Shown one piece after another: positions 50,357-61,476 of a DNA stretch of 64,000 nucleotides. Under the pieces are notes generated by a model. The model was not told where the DNA came from and did no database searches. It saw only the letters and a list, made by a program, of their open reading frames with translations. The position numbers and the translations under genes are program-made. Origin of the DNA: Bryopsis sp. KO-2023. Taxonomy: Eukaryota; Chlorophyta; Ulvophyceae; Bryopsidales; Bryopsidaceae. Each line of letters opens with the position of its first letter. Within the stretch, counting starts at the first letter, position 1. The stretch is taken from contig BSYQ01000001.1 in NCBI GenBank assembly GCA_030272585.1, positions 3,844,001 through 3,908,000 on the forward strand, written 5' to 3'.

Positions 50357-53041
50357 TCAATTTCCTCTCGAAGTTTTGGGCTTGTTTTCTGTAGAGGAAG
50401 CTGTTCGCTGCTTTGATGATTTGTGTGCATTTCTCTTCGCATCTTGCTCCATTTTCCTTTGATTTCTGAACCTTTTCAGGTCCTCTTCCATCAGGGCCTT
50501 GGTAGAGTCGATAACTGTTCCACCGAGAAAGCAAAATAAAATTTTAGAAAAAAAAAGAAAGTAAAAAGACAAGTTTTGGGGATTTAAGACAGTGATTTTT
50601 CTTTTAATTGATGAACAAAGCAAAAAAAAAAAAAAGAAAAATATATAGAGAGAGATGTTTCCAGATACTTATATATCTAAACATATAATTGATAGAGGTT
50701 TTTCACAAAAAAGATAGTGACTAAATTAGTAGAGAACGGAAATCCGTTGAGCTATAGAGGGAGATGGTGGATGTCCATTGAAAACAATGGAGGAGTGGGA
50801 AAAGGGAACGTGATGGTTTGGAAATTATATTCGCTTGGTCTGTTTTTTCATTTTGTTTATTTTTATGGTATTTACCGGGGAGAGGGGGGAGGGGGTTTCG
50901 CTTTTTTTTTTTTCTGGTATGTATTCACAGAAACTTAGGGAAAATACAGGATTATGGGGTGGCAGCGAGGAGGGTCCTCTGTTCTATTGTACGAGAGAAA
51001 ATCCTTGTAAGAAAACCTGACACCCTTGCGGCCAAAAATAGAAGGAAAAACTGAGTTTCATTCTCTTCCAGAAGGGTTTTGTTTTGTTTTCTTTTTTTTT
51101 TCTCTCGTGGAGCCCGAAATGACCTTTTTCATTGTATTTTTCATCCATCTTGAATTTTTTGCTGGCTGTTTTCCGCTGAGGTGGAAAAGATCTGTCAAAG
51201 ATTTCACGCCATTGCATGTCCCCCTTGGGGCATCCGATTTCTCGGAGTGTGTCGGTTCCAGCCAGCACGGTCAAGGGATGGAGGTGGTCCGTCTGAGGTG
51301 AGTTCTTCAAGTGTCTGAAAAGACAAAGATTCGATCATAATTAAAATTCCCTGTCAGCATCATGTATAAATCGAAGAATTTTTTTTTTCTCAACGAAGTT
51401 CAAAAAGTGGGTGTCAGACAGACAGTGTGTCAGACCAGGAGGGGAAATAGCAGATACGTGTACATTGGATAAAATACGGAGGAAGGCATACCAGGAGCTC
51501 GTCATGCATACATTTTTTTCTCCAGCCCCGAGAAGATCAAGTGGTTGAGCACTCTGCGGAAATTATCCAGGAGCACCTTGGTTTTCAAGTTGCTCTGCTC
51601 CTCAGCAGGCCTCTTCCCATCCAGGCCGCCGAGGTACAGAAGGTGGGCACCATTGGTGTGAGCGACATAACGCAGAGTTCTGGCCATCACCTAATGCAGG
51701 CGAGTCATGCCGAAGGTCAGCACGAATAGGAACGCTAGTGCTCAAGGTAGGAATCTTAGGAATCTTTTTTTTTCACTTGGGTAGGTCGCTGTGGCTGTAT
51801 GCATGGGGTCTGTTTCAAGTCTCAATCAATGAGGTGCTCAAGGTGATGGTTCACATGGCATGCTTCATTGAGATACCTCAAAACATAATTGTTTCGGCAG
51901 GTTTCGATTTGGTGGAAAATCTTATGGCTTGTTCTTTCTGCCCCCCATCGATGAATCAAGCCGGAAGGAGTTCATGCGGGTGATTTTTCAACTTTTTTGT
52001 GGTGGTGGTCGGGGTGAGGGTATGCGTGGCCACCATCCCAAGAAACACTCACTTTGCAGAGCTCTGCATCCTGGTTCATGAACTTATCGTACTTCGTGGC
52101 AGCCACCACCACCGAGATCCCAGAGTGCTCGACCACATCCCTGTCTTCGTTGCCTCCATACAGTGCTTTCCTCGCTCGAATTCGGAGCTGCTCCGGTAAT
52201 TTGGACCCCCGTTTCTCCAGTTTCTCGAACGTGGTGCCCAGCCTCTGTTTCACCAGATTCATCCACTTGAGCAACTCTGGGAGCACCTGGGAAGGCTCCG
52301 ACAAGTCCACCACAATGACCACCACCGCAGTCGTGACCTTCCCGCAGCAAACAGAATCGAGTTGTAACAGGGGTGCTTTTTCATCCTGTGTGGTGTCTGT
52401 GGAAATTTTTACAATCCGTAATTTTGTGGAAGCAAAGATCAGAGCGAATGATCCTTCTGTGTCCCAAGTCTTGGTGATCCACCTGCTTTGCCCCAAGGAA
52501 AACGCTCTCCACACCACCCAGCTCGCAAGCCAAGTCTTCCCCACCACCGAACTCCCAAATATGGGCAATGTCTTTCTTCTCATGGTCGTTTTCCCTTGAT
52601 CGCCTGGCATAGGTATACTCCAGCCCTTCAGAAGGTTTTGGAATATCCACCTGGAGAAAAGAGATTGAGGAAGTACATTTGGTCAGGCACAACATTTTCA
52701 CACACACACACAATATGATGGAGTGGGGTCAGTCAATCAATAGGACTGGAGAGCTTATCCTTACCCTGTCTGGATACAAAAAGCGGTTCAGCAGAGTGCT
52801 CTTTCCTCCTCGCTGAGCCCCAAGGAAGAAAACGAAAGCGTCTGGCCTCCCATCTTCGTAACAACGAACAAGAGTTCTCAGTTAGTCAGTCTCCCACCCA
52901 TCAATGGCCAGGGGTGGAAAGCTCAACCTTTTGTTCTTTTTTTGGAGTGGTACCTGGCTTTCTGGATTCTGCTCTGCTCTTTTCAATGATTTTTGCCCAC
53001 AAAGACTTGGGCGTGTGGATCGCTGATTGCTGCGAAGACAT
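50357..53041 (-). CDS. DYNC2LI1: Cytoplasmic dynein 2 light intermediate chain 1
   Basis: DYNC2LI1 is a subunit of dynein-2, the motor for retrograde transport inside cilia and flagella. Exon 1 (53041-52954) starts [19 protein letters not shown]. Exon 2 gives the Walker A motif [18 protein letters not shown]. Then come the family block [20 protein letters not shown] with [13 protein letters not shown], then [19 protein letters not shown], then [17 protein letters not shown] (the TKYD guanine motif), then [17 protein letters not shown]. The last exon reads [19 protein letters not shown], matching the helical C-terminus of the family (PVIDxxRxxKDxELExYR). The gene is complete and shows no breaks. 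Its presence implies that the organism builds a cilium or flagellum with intraflagellar transport. It is head-to-head with the uL4 gene. Confidence 0.9.
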
Positions 53042-53333
53042 GTGTGATTAGCTGGTTTGAGATGGGCTTTCGATCGTCCCTCGTTTCTTTTCTCCAAGTT
53101 CTGGGGCTGACGTCCTGAGGGCGAATGCTGACGACTCTCGCGTCGTCCCAATGAACAGTACAAAGCCCTTGGATGGGAAGCTGCCAGTGTGTGGATCATC
53201 TTTTCGAGCGCACGTTGAGTAAGTAAGCGATTTTAACCACGACAGACGTGGGAAATGGATAGGGGCAAATCGAGCCGAGTGTGGAGGGGTGGTGCACAGC
53301 TTCTGAGGGAGAAAGTGAAGGGGTAAAGCGACC
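53042..53333. promoter_or_regulatory. Bidirectional promoter region, DYNC2LI1 (-) / uL4 (+)
   Basis: A 292-bp gap separates two divergent start codons. It must hold both transcription starts unless leader introns exist. No TATA box is seen. A GTGGAGGGGTGG block lies about 55 bp before the uL4 ATG. Confidence 0.5.
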
Positions 53334-55672
53334 ATGGCAGCTTCAAGACCTCTTGTGACGGTCTACGATACGGACGGAAATGCGACGGGCGACCAGGTAG
53401 CCCTCCCAGCGGTTTTCAAGGCACCAATCAGGACGGATATCGTCAAGAGAGCCGTCGACCATGCCACGAAGAACAGCCGACAGGCGTATGCCGTGTTCCA
53501 CAAGGCTGGACATCAAACTTCGGCGGAGTCGTGGGGTACGGGACGTGCGGTTTCCCGAATCCCTCGCGTTCCTGGCGGCGGTACTCACAGGGCTGGACAG
53601 GGAGCGTTCGGAAACATGTGTAGAGGAGGAAGGATGTTCAATCCCACCAAGCCTTGGCGCAAGTGGTGCAGGAAAACCAACTTGAACATCAGACGTTATG
53701 CGATGGCATCAGCGATTGCAGCATCGGCTCTGCCTTCGTTGCTCATTGCTCGAGGCCATAAGATCGCGAATGTCGCCGAGGTTCCGGTTGTGGTGGACGA
53801 CCAAGCCGAGAGCCTGGTCAAGACCAAGCTGGCTTTGGGTCTGTTGAAGAAATTGGGCGCCGGTGACGACGCTGCGAAAGCTGCGAAATCCAGGCAAATC
53901 AGGGGTGGAAAGGGAAAGTACAGGAACAGGAGGTACCGCACCAAGAAGGGGCCCTTGGTTATCTATGGAAAGGATAGTGGAATTCAGAAGGCCTTGGCAA
54001 ACCTCCCTGGAGTTGAAAGTCGATCAGTGGAGAGCATGAAGATTAGGGAGGTCAGTGTTCAAACATGGGGAAGATGGGGGGGGGGCATTGCACATGAAGT
54101 TTTTTTGTTCTTTTGAATTTTCTAGAGGGGGGACTGGGCTTGGCAGAAAACTCCAGAATATGTGCGGGAATTCCCCCCCTTTTTTGCTTTGGGTGAATTC
54201 TGAATTTATTATGTGGGGTTGCTCTGTTTCTTGTTTGCAGCTTGCCCCCGGAGGTCAGGTTGGACGGTTCATCATCTGGACGAAGAGCGCGTTTGAAAAA
54301 CTGGATTCTGTTTTCGGTAAGTATTTTTTGCACTTCGTGAGAAAGTGCTGACAGCATGATCGAAAAGACAATGCGTTAGAGAAAATTATCCATGTTTGAC
54401 AGATGAACTAGAAAAAAGGAGTGTCTTTCTTGTGGTTCCTTCCTCTTGCTGGGGACGGACAAAACTCAAATTCTAGTAATCAGGACACCTTGTCAAAAAC
54501 AACGGGAGCGATTCTTTTTTCATCGTTATTATATCTTATTATTGTCAAATCGGAAATGGTCCCACTCTACAACTGATCGCTTCAACCTCTTTTGGAGAAA
54601 ATCCAGAAAAAATCAAATACTACAGTCTTTTTTTCAGTGGGTGTCCGTGAACTCCCAGTCATCCTCCCCTGAAAGAAAACCGTTTGAAAAGAAGAAAATT
54701 CTACTTCTTTGCTTGAAACGAGAATCTGGTGAAGGCGAGAAGGGGAGATGTCGATACGTGCATGCATATGTAAAGCATGCACATTTCTATGCCGAGGTGC
54801 ATATTTGAAATGGATAACATTTTTTGTAGGAACCTTCGACACCCCTTCAGTGCAGAAGGTTGGCTACACCCTTCCTTTGCCATGCGTGTCCATCGCTGAC
54901 ATGGGAAGGATCATGATGTCCGAGGAAGTCCAGAATGTGGTCAGGGCACCAAGGCATGATCATCTCGTCGCCAAGAAGACGACCGACAAGCTCAACCCAC
55001 TCACTAACAAGGCAGCTATGTTGGCTCTCAACCCGTATGCTGCGGAAGCGGCCGCTATCCTGTCTGGCAAGGTAAATGTTTTTTGGTTTGCATGTGAAAA
55101 AGAACAAAGAGAAATCCTTTTTGATGGTGCAACGCTAGTTTTTTGGAAAAGGGGGGTGGGGTATCGAGAAATTAGTGCGATTGGGGGGAGTAGTGCATAT
55201 CGTTGTCTGTCATCTGTACGAAGTATTTTCTTTGGAAATTGGTTGGAGGAAAACAGATGGCAATGTCCACTAGAAGAAAAAATAAAAAAAATAAAGATTC
55301 CTCTGGAAAATCCACCCTCACAGCGTTATCTGAAATTGTTGAAAGCTTCTGAAATTTGTGGAAGCCCGAACTTTTGAAGGACACCTTATTTGAACTGTTT
55401 CAATCGACATCGTGGAGCAAAACGCAATTATCAGACTCCGATATTTATCTTTAAAAAGCAAAAAATGGCCTCACTTTCAGCAAAACGAAAGAGCACACTG
55501 AAACCTGTATGTTTTTTTGTTGTTTGTGCCACAGCCTGTCACCAAGCTGGCGAAGGACCCGAACTTGGCGGAGGCCACCAAGAAGTTCTACAAGGTCATC
55601 AGCCGAGAGTCAGAGTACCAAGGGGAGGATTACGAGCAATTCACCAACTGGTTGGGTTTGACCCAGTCCTAA
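53334..55672 (+). CDS. RPL4: 60S ribosomal protein L4 (uL4)
   Basis: uL4 is a core large-subunit protein that lines the peptide exit tunnel. Four exons in phase (53334-54050, 54241-54316, 54830-55071, 55535-55672) give 390 residues, normal for a eukaryotic uL4. The start [16 protein letters not shown] is followed by [15 protein letters not shown]. The tunnel-loop region has [20 protein letters not shown] and [15 protein letters not shown]. Later hallmarks are [52 protein letters not shown] and [18 protein letters not shown]. The eukaryotic C-terminal extension is present but short. The first exon is strongly GC-biased compared with its introns, as expected for a highly expressed gene. Confidence 0.97.
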
Positions 55673-56756
55673 GAGATCCTGTGAGCAGTTGCGGTCGCAA
55701 CGTAGTTTACTTCGTGGGAGTATCGGTAACGCGATTGGGTAGGAGAAACCAAGAAACGTGTGTGTGGGTGTGTGTCTGGGGGGATAAAAAGGGTTCTGGT
55801 CGCTTTGATGTTCGTATCTGAATGGTGGTGGGGGTCACTTAGCTAGCTTTGGGAGACAGGCGGGGGCTGTGGAGGAATCGGTCGGTTGTGAAAGAAAGAT
55901 GTGTCGGTTGATGTTGTTGTTGTCGCGGTGGCGGAGGAGGAGGAGGAGGAGGAAAAACGGTCATTTGCAAAGGGTTGGTGATCGAAAATGAGTGTATGTA
56001 GGTCGGTCTGTCATGTGAGAGGGGTATGTCTAGAAAGCGAGAAGTCCCAATAAAGTGAATCGCGCTGCAATTGTGGACATGCTGGAGGGGGAAATGCCCG
56101 AATCGGACAGATTCAAATGAAGTGGGAGGAAATGTCAGTTGGGGCAGTGGCACAAGATCCGGAATGGAGAGAAAACACAACTGACTGTACAGAAGCCCAC
56201 AACATCTGTCTGTAGTCCATCTGCGTTCTACCTGCTGCTTCAGATGAAAGTTCTCTTTCGTGGGGCTCTTATTATGCTGTCAGGAACGAACATGTCTTGA
56301 AAACCCGGTCAGATTAACCTGGAGAACCTTGCCTCCTCCACAATTAGAAGAAGCATCCAAGGGCTTTTTTTCAGGGATCTAAGCACAAAGCCACCTCTCA
56401 GAACCAAAAACAGCCAGGACACGACCATGACACGATTGAAATCACGACACTATTTCCTCTTCCAGGATTGATGCTATCCAACACCAATAGATAAATATAT
56501 CCCTGAAGAATGACCTGAAGCTAGTTGCCCTGCAAGCAAAGTCAGGCAGCTTGAGCGCACGTGACATTTCCACACCCCAGTGTCATCTGCGAACCGCTGA
56601 CGCCTTTGTTCATCTGTCAGAGTCCAGTTCGCGCCACTGAGAGTCGTCTTGGCACGTTCTCCTTCAACCAACAGTTTTCTACAGTTCTTTTTTTTTGCAC
56701 GAGGAGTTCGTTTTCTTCCCGGTTGAACAGTGGGTGGTGGAGAAACGGCTTGAGGG
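55673..56756. other. uL4 3' flank and PAF1 upstream region
   Basis: This spacer lies between two plus-strand genes. It contains a (GGA)n run near 55927-55951 and should include the PAF1 promoter. No further gene is supported. Confidence 0.4.
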
Positions 56757-59700
56757 ATGTCATTCCAAAAACCGAGCAGAGCCAGGGAACGCAGCAAGAC
56801 AAAAATTGTCAAGCCACCGCCGCCTGAAGAGAGGCTCAGAAGAGAAACGCGCTTCATAGCGAACATATCTTTCCGCGCAGACCTCCCGGAGGTGAATTCT
56901 TTGGGCCCAGATCCTGAACACCTCAGATACACCACCATGTATGCAAGTGATCCTGGAAAAAAAACTCTGGGCTGTTCTGCTTGGTTATTTAGTTGTGTGA
57001 GATTGATAAATTCAATGAGACAAACAAACAAACATCAATTAAATTCAATGAGAATTGCTAGGGATTTCCTCACACCTGGGAAAAAAGGAAGAGAAAAAAA
57101 TACACAAAAAAAGAGTGAGATCCACACACTTCTTTCTTAAAGAGTAGCAATGCACTGGAAGAAAAAAATTCAAACCCATCCATCATGCAAACATTTAAAA
57201 CGACCTCTTATGAGAAAAAGAATTCCTGATTTTATGTCAGGTGGTATGCGAGCCCAAGATGATAACAGTTCCTTGGAGGCCGAGCGACCTGTCTAGATTC
57301 AAGCTAACTGCAGTGGAATCCCAGCCCAGGAAAGACTTGCTTGTGCAGCGGAATTTCGGCCTTCCGTTCAACGTCTCTCATCGATGTCCACAGTTTGATG
57401 TTCCAGAGGGCAAGCCTCGCATAGGTTTGGAAGACTTGGAGCTTCTTGAACAGGTGCTCAAAAAGTGTGACCATCAGCACAAATCACACAGAAAATAGTG
57501 TGAGAAAATAGTGTGAGGTGTGTTCGAATTCGTGTTTTACCGCTTGAGCTTCAATCCATGTGCAAAATCATTGCTCGTCATTGTTGTACATAGTGGAATG
57601 AGAAATACTGTGGTGTAGTTTGCTTTGTTTTCCTGTGTGCGACCATTGTTGATGCTATTGCGGTGGCTAGATGTGCTTTTTTCCTTCAAAAAAAAATCTG
57701 AGTTGCGATGTCAATCCAAAATCATGCAGGATGGAGAGGATTTGGATGTTGACCCAGAGACTCGACTGACCACTCGCAAAAAAACTCGGGAAGGGGAGCT
57801 ATCGTGGTTGATGCGCACAACGTGAGTTGCTTTCTGCTTTGCTGGCATCTGAGGCTGTCATGCGTCGGGTAAATGCATTGGGTAATGCTGTGTTTGTCTT
57901 GTCTTGCCCATGATCTCTCTCCTTACCTTGCAGCTACATATCCAATCAATTCAATCAGAGTGCAGCACCTCCGGGTGTCGAGCGTCAGAAACCCGTCGAT
58001 CCATCCCCAGAGATGGAGGCTCTCGACACATTCTCTGGCCAAGTCGAATACATTCAGGTTGGTTTGGCTAGAAGTTTTCTGATGGTGTTCTGGAAAAACT
58101 TCTTCAGATGGAAACAGAATGCTGTGTGCTATAAATATATGGGTTGAAATGGCATCGATAGGTGCTGGCTCGATTAAGAACTCCACTGAATTGATCATTC
58201 GAAGAGTTGATCTTTTCTGTTGGGTTGACACAGAAATCGTTCGACGCTCAATCTCGGCCAGCTGTGCATCCGAAGAATCCGTCTTTGAAAGCAGCAGAGG
58301 AGTGGGCTGGTGCGGACGCTGTGATTGTTTGATGTTGATTTGACACAGGATCGGCCGTATCCTCAGTCTGTGCATCAACATCGGCCCCTGCAGCAGCAAT
58401 CGTTGAATTGATTTTTAAACTGGAAAACACCCAACTCTGCTTCAATAGGAGTGTGAGACATTTGAATTCCTGTTCGTGGAAGGAATGAGAAGATGTTCTG
58501 CTGCTCACAATGCGTGGTTTCGTGTGGCTTAGTGTTGCCGGATTGTGAGAATTGGCCCCTCAATTTCGTGACTGTGGCCTTTGATAACGATCCGACCGAA
58601 GACTCGAGGAAATTGAGCGGATTGTCCAAACATCTGAGGGAGCAAATATCAGGTACGAAGAAGAAGAAACCGATCCATACAATAAGCGCTCAAAAACTCT
58701 TCGGTTCCCTTCAAAGTGCCAATTTCACAGTCAGCGACACTCTGCAAATCCGCAAGCCAGTTTTCTGCAATTCTCTGACATCAGCAGAAAACTGCTCCTT
58801 CCTCGGCCAATGCCGCTGAACCAGCAGTCGCCTTTAATTCTACCTGCAGTATTCGCAGATCGTTTATTTATCAGTCATGCCTTCTTCTTGTCAGACATGA
58901 AGTTGATTGGAATCGCCTGTCGGTGCAGATTGTGCCTTGCTCAAGAGTTTCGATGTGAAGCTGGACACCCGCAGCGCAGGAATGAAGGATCCCAACGATA
59001 GTTTTGTTGCATTGATGGCTCCTTGCGATTTGAGACCAGAAAATGCCCCGATTCCGACTTGCAGAGAAGATGATGTGGGTCACGATGGGGACTACGTTTG
59101 GATCAAGGAATACTCGTACAATGTGAGGTATTGGGAGGAGGACGAAAAGCCAACTTATCTCTTCAAGTTTTCGGAAGGGAACGTGGAGTATCTGGACGTC
59201 AGCACTCGGGTTGTCGTGAAGAAACGGAGGACGGGGGTCAACGTGTCTCGACCTTCAAAGGTAAGTCTGGAATTTTTGTCTCTTTTTGGGTTTTTTTCTG
59301 AATTTCGTTTTTGAGGATCTGGATGCAAATGAGCGACGTGGAAGCCACTGCATCGAAGAAATTACAATAATGCACTCTTTTGCTCCATTTTTTCACCATT
59401 TGGATAGTTACAGGTTGCTTATTGGAAGGGAGTGTTGGAAGGGGGGGGGATTTGCCTGTACGTGGGGGGGCACATATCCATCCATCCATCCATCCATCCA
59501 TCCATTGCCTAGAGAATCGTGAAATATCGTTTGTCAGTCATGAGGGTGGTGTCCTGCATTCGACCACTCGGTTTTTAGGTAGTCTTGGAAGACAGGCCGC
59601 CAGATTCTCGGGAAAGAAAGCAGCGAGGGGAGAGGATGGCAGAGCTGCAAGCGGATCTGGAAGGTGGGGAGCACGGGGATTTCGATGAGGGATATCTGGA

Positions 59701-59776
59701 AGGAGAGGAAGACGAGGAAGGCGACCTCATCGATGACACTCATCCGGTGGAATACGAAGAGGAGGAGGAGGAGTAA
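56757..59776 (+). CDS. PAF1: PAF1, RNA polymerase II-associated factor 1
   Basis: PAF1 is the scaffold of the PAF1 complex, which travels with RNA polymerase II and promotes elongation and histone modification. The N-terminal exon carries PPPPEERLRRETRFIANISF, matching the PAF1 start (FxCRVxFxNDLP). Following exons have CEPKMITVPWRPSDLSRFKL, GELSWLMRTTYISNQFN, KSFDAQSRPAVHPKNP, LPDCENWPLNFVTVAFDNDP, DYVWIKEYSYNVRYWEE and YLDVSTRVVVKKRRTG, in the same order as plant and animal PAF1. The tail is very acidic (EGEEDEEGD...EYEEEEEE), as is normal for the family. Some internal borders, notably after exon 1, do not join in simple phase, so a small exon is probably missing from my reading. The start is the ATG before FQKPSRARER. 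Confidence 0.9.
59476..59506. repeat. (ATCC)n microsatellite in a PAF1 intron
   Basis: About eight uninterrupted copies of the tetramer lie in the last intron of PAF1. Confidence 0.9.
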
Positions 59777-60319
59777 AGAAATGCTATGCATCCATAAACT
59801 AGGCAAAGATTTATTCTGTTTTTTTACTTTATTTGGGTTTGCAAGTCGTCGAATGATGGACGTTGGTTGTGTAGATGTTTCGGTGGTATAGTTGATGGAT
59901 GGTGGTTTTCTTTCTCGAGATGAGGGTGGTTAGATGGTAGATGGGGGAAATGCTGGTTGTAGCTGGGGGAAGAGAAAGAAAAAAAAATAGTTGTCATTCA
60001 TGTAGAAGTCAGGGAAGGTTCAATTGCTCAGTCCATCGAAACCAACCCCCCTAAACTTTGGAACAAAAAAAGATGAGGGCTTTTCTATGTCCCTGCAGAA
60101 ACCTCTGAAAAATCAATCGATATGGACTCCTTCAACTACCCAGTACTTCACAGGAGGAAAGCAATTTCTCGTGAACGGTGGGGGTGCTTGCAACTTTTTG
60201 GCGGAGTCTGGGGTGGTGGAAATCCAAACGCCCACACAAACACAATCAAAATTCCTGTCTAAAAAAAGGAGCCTCATCAGTGTCGTACGGGAATTCTGCA
60301 TTTTGCAACCTGGTTGGTA
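59777..60319. other. PAF1 3' flank
   Basis: This is the downstream region of PAF1 up to the mobile element. It has no recognisable gene. The five bases just before the element (60315-60319, TGGTA) are one copy of its target duplication. Confidence 0.5.
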
Positions 60320-60393
60320 GGGATGTTGCGCAAAACTACGTAGCTCCAATTTACGTAGCCACGTCACGTACGACAGCGTACTTTCGCGGAAAT
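60320..60393 (+). repeat. Left terminal inverted repeat
   Basis: 74 bp, starting GGGATGTTGCGCAAAAC. It contains internal CTACGTAG-like and ACGTAC palindromes. Confidence 0.93.
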
Positions 60394-60760
60394 GCAGATT
60401 TTCTACGTACGTATTTTGACTTTTTTCAAGGGTTGTTTTGGTTTTTCGCATGAGTTGGTCGATTCGTGTGCGAGTGGCACGGAGAAAAAAGAAGTAAAAA
60501 TTATGTGGGAAATGATCAACCACCGGCATTAGCGATGTCAATGAGGTAGTTAGCTACCCCATCGACGATCGAAATGCCGAAATTCCCATGGTGGGCGAAT
60601 CCTGATCGGTTGACGAGACCCCCCGGGATCAACCGGGGGACGACCTTGGTTGCACCATCGTTGTCATCATGGGCAGTCATGGGCTGAACAGGACAGGGTT
60701 CTGTGCAGGTTCTGTGCACCCTGTGCTGTCCTGTCATGTTTTGCGAAATTCCACAGGCTA

Positions 60761-61090
60761 GAACAGGACAGACTGTCTGTTCTGTGCACAGGTCGGACCT
60801 GTGCTTCACAGGTGCACAGACTGCACAGCACAGCACAGAACTGCACAGACTCTGCACAGAAACTGCACAGAACTGCACAGGAACTGCACAGAAACTGCAC
60901 AGAACTGCACAGGAACTGCACAGAAACTGCACAGAATCTGCACAGACTGTGCACAGACCTGCACAGACAATGCACAGACCTGCACAGACAATGCACAGAC
61001 CCCATCTGTGCTGTGCTGTACAGGTCTGTGCGCCTGTGTAGCACAGGTCTGACCCTGTGCACAGAACAGACAGTCTGTTCTGTCCTGTCC
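60761..61090. repeat. Foldback minisatellite inside the element
   Basis: The centre (about 60840-61000) is a tandem array of 10-12-bp units of the form CTGCACAGAA with variants. It is flanked by two arms (about 60761-60840 and 61003-61090) that are inverted copies of each other, both containing GACTGTCTGTTCTGTGCACAG-like sequence. A weaker outer pair (GTCATGGGCTGA at about 60677 and TCAGCCCATG at about 61107) extends the symmetry. One strand could form a long hairpin. Confidence 0.85.
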
Positions 61091-61335
61091 TGTGCACAGG
61101 GGTCTCAGCCCATGTCTGATCATGGGTGCCAAGTGTCGTGCCAGAGTGGGGGCCACCCACTCTGACGGATCAACGTCATGATCGAAAATATGTTTTGACC
61201 CGATTAGTGCCCGGTTAGTTGATTTTTAATTTCTCTCTCCTTTACATTTCAGTTTTCGTTGAGCGCGTTTTTTTCCCTCATGATGTGACTTAGAAACTCA
61301 TCCTTTTTTTTTGGTATGTACATACAGCGGTGAAA

Positions 61336-61410
61336 ATTTCCGCGAAATTACGCTGTCGTACGTGACGTGGCTACGTAGATTGGGAGCTACGTAGTTTTGC
61401 GCAACATCCC
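61336..61410 (-). repeat. Right terminal inverted repeat
   Basis: 75 bp. Its reverse complement matches the left repeat with two substitutions and one extra C. It is followed by TGGTA at 61411-61415. Confidence 0.93.
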
Positions 61411-61476
61411 TGGTATCTGAATTCATCCCCTCTCTGCAACTGGCTTTTTTCTTGAAACGCGGACTGAGCGACTGTA

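Larger units (their letters stand above)
60320..61410. mobile_element. Non-autonomous DNA transposon (MITE-like), 1091 bp, unclassified
   Basis: The element is bounded by terminal inverted repeats of 74 bp (60320-60393) and 75 bp (61336-61410). They start GGGATGTTGCGC and agree except for two substitutions and one single-base indel. TGGTA lies on each side (60315-60319 and 61411-61415) and fits a 5-bp target-site duplication. The interior has no transposase-like frame. It holds an imperfect foldback built from a TGCACAG-type minisatellite. A 5-bp duplication with GGG...CCC ends does not match the usual signatures of hAT (8 bp), Mutator (9), PIF/Harbinger (3), Tc1/mariner (TA) or piggyBac (TTAA), so I leave it unclassified. 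The nearly identical repeats suggest a fairly recent insertion. It ends 66 bp before the prefoldin 6 start codon. Confidence 0.9.

Noticed and set aside
60650-61165. Overlapping open frames of 110-215 codons on both strands inside the mobile element
   Set aside because: They are translations of the TGCACAG minisatellite (repeats of CTETAQ or CSFCAV) and not proteins.
60320-61410. Classification of the element as hAT, Mutator, Harbinger or piggyBac
   Set aside because: The 5-bp duplication and GGG ends do not match the 8, 9, 3 or TTAA target signatures of these families.
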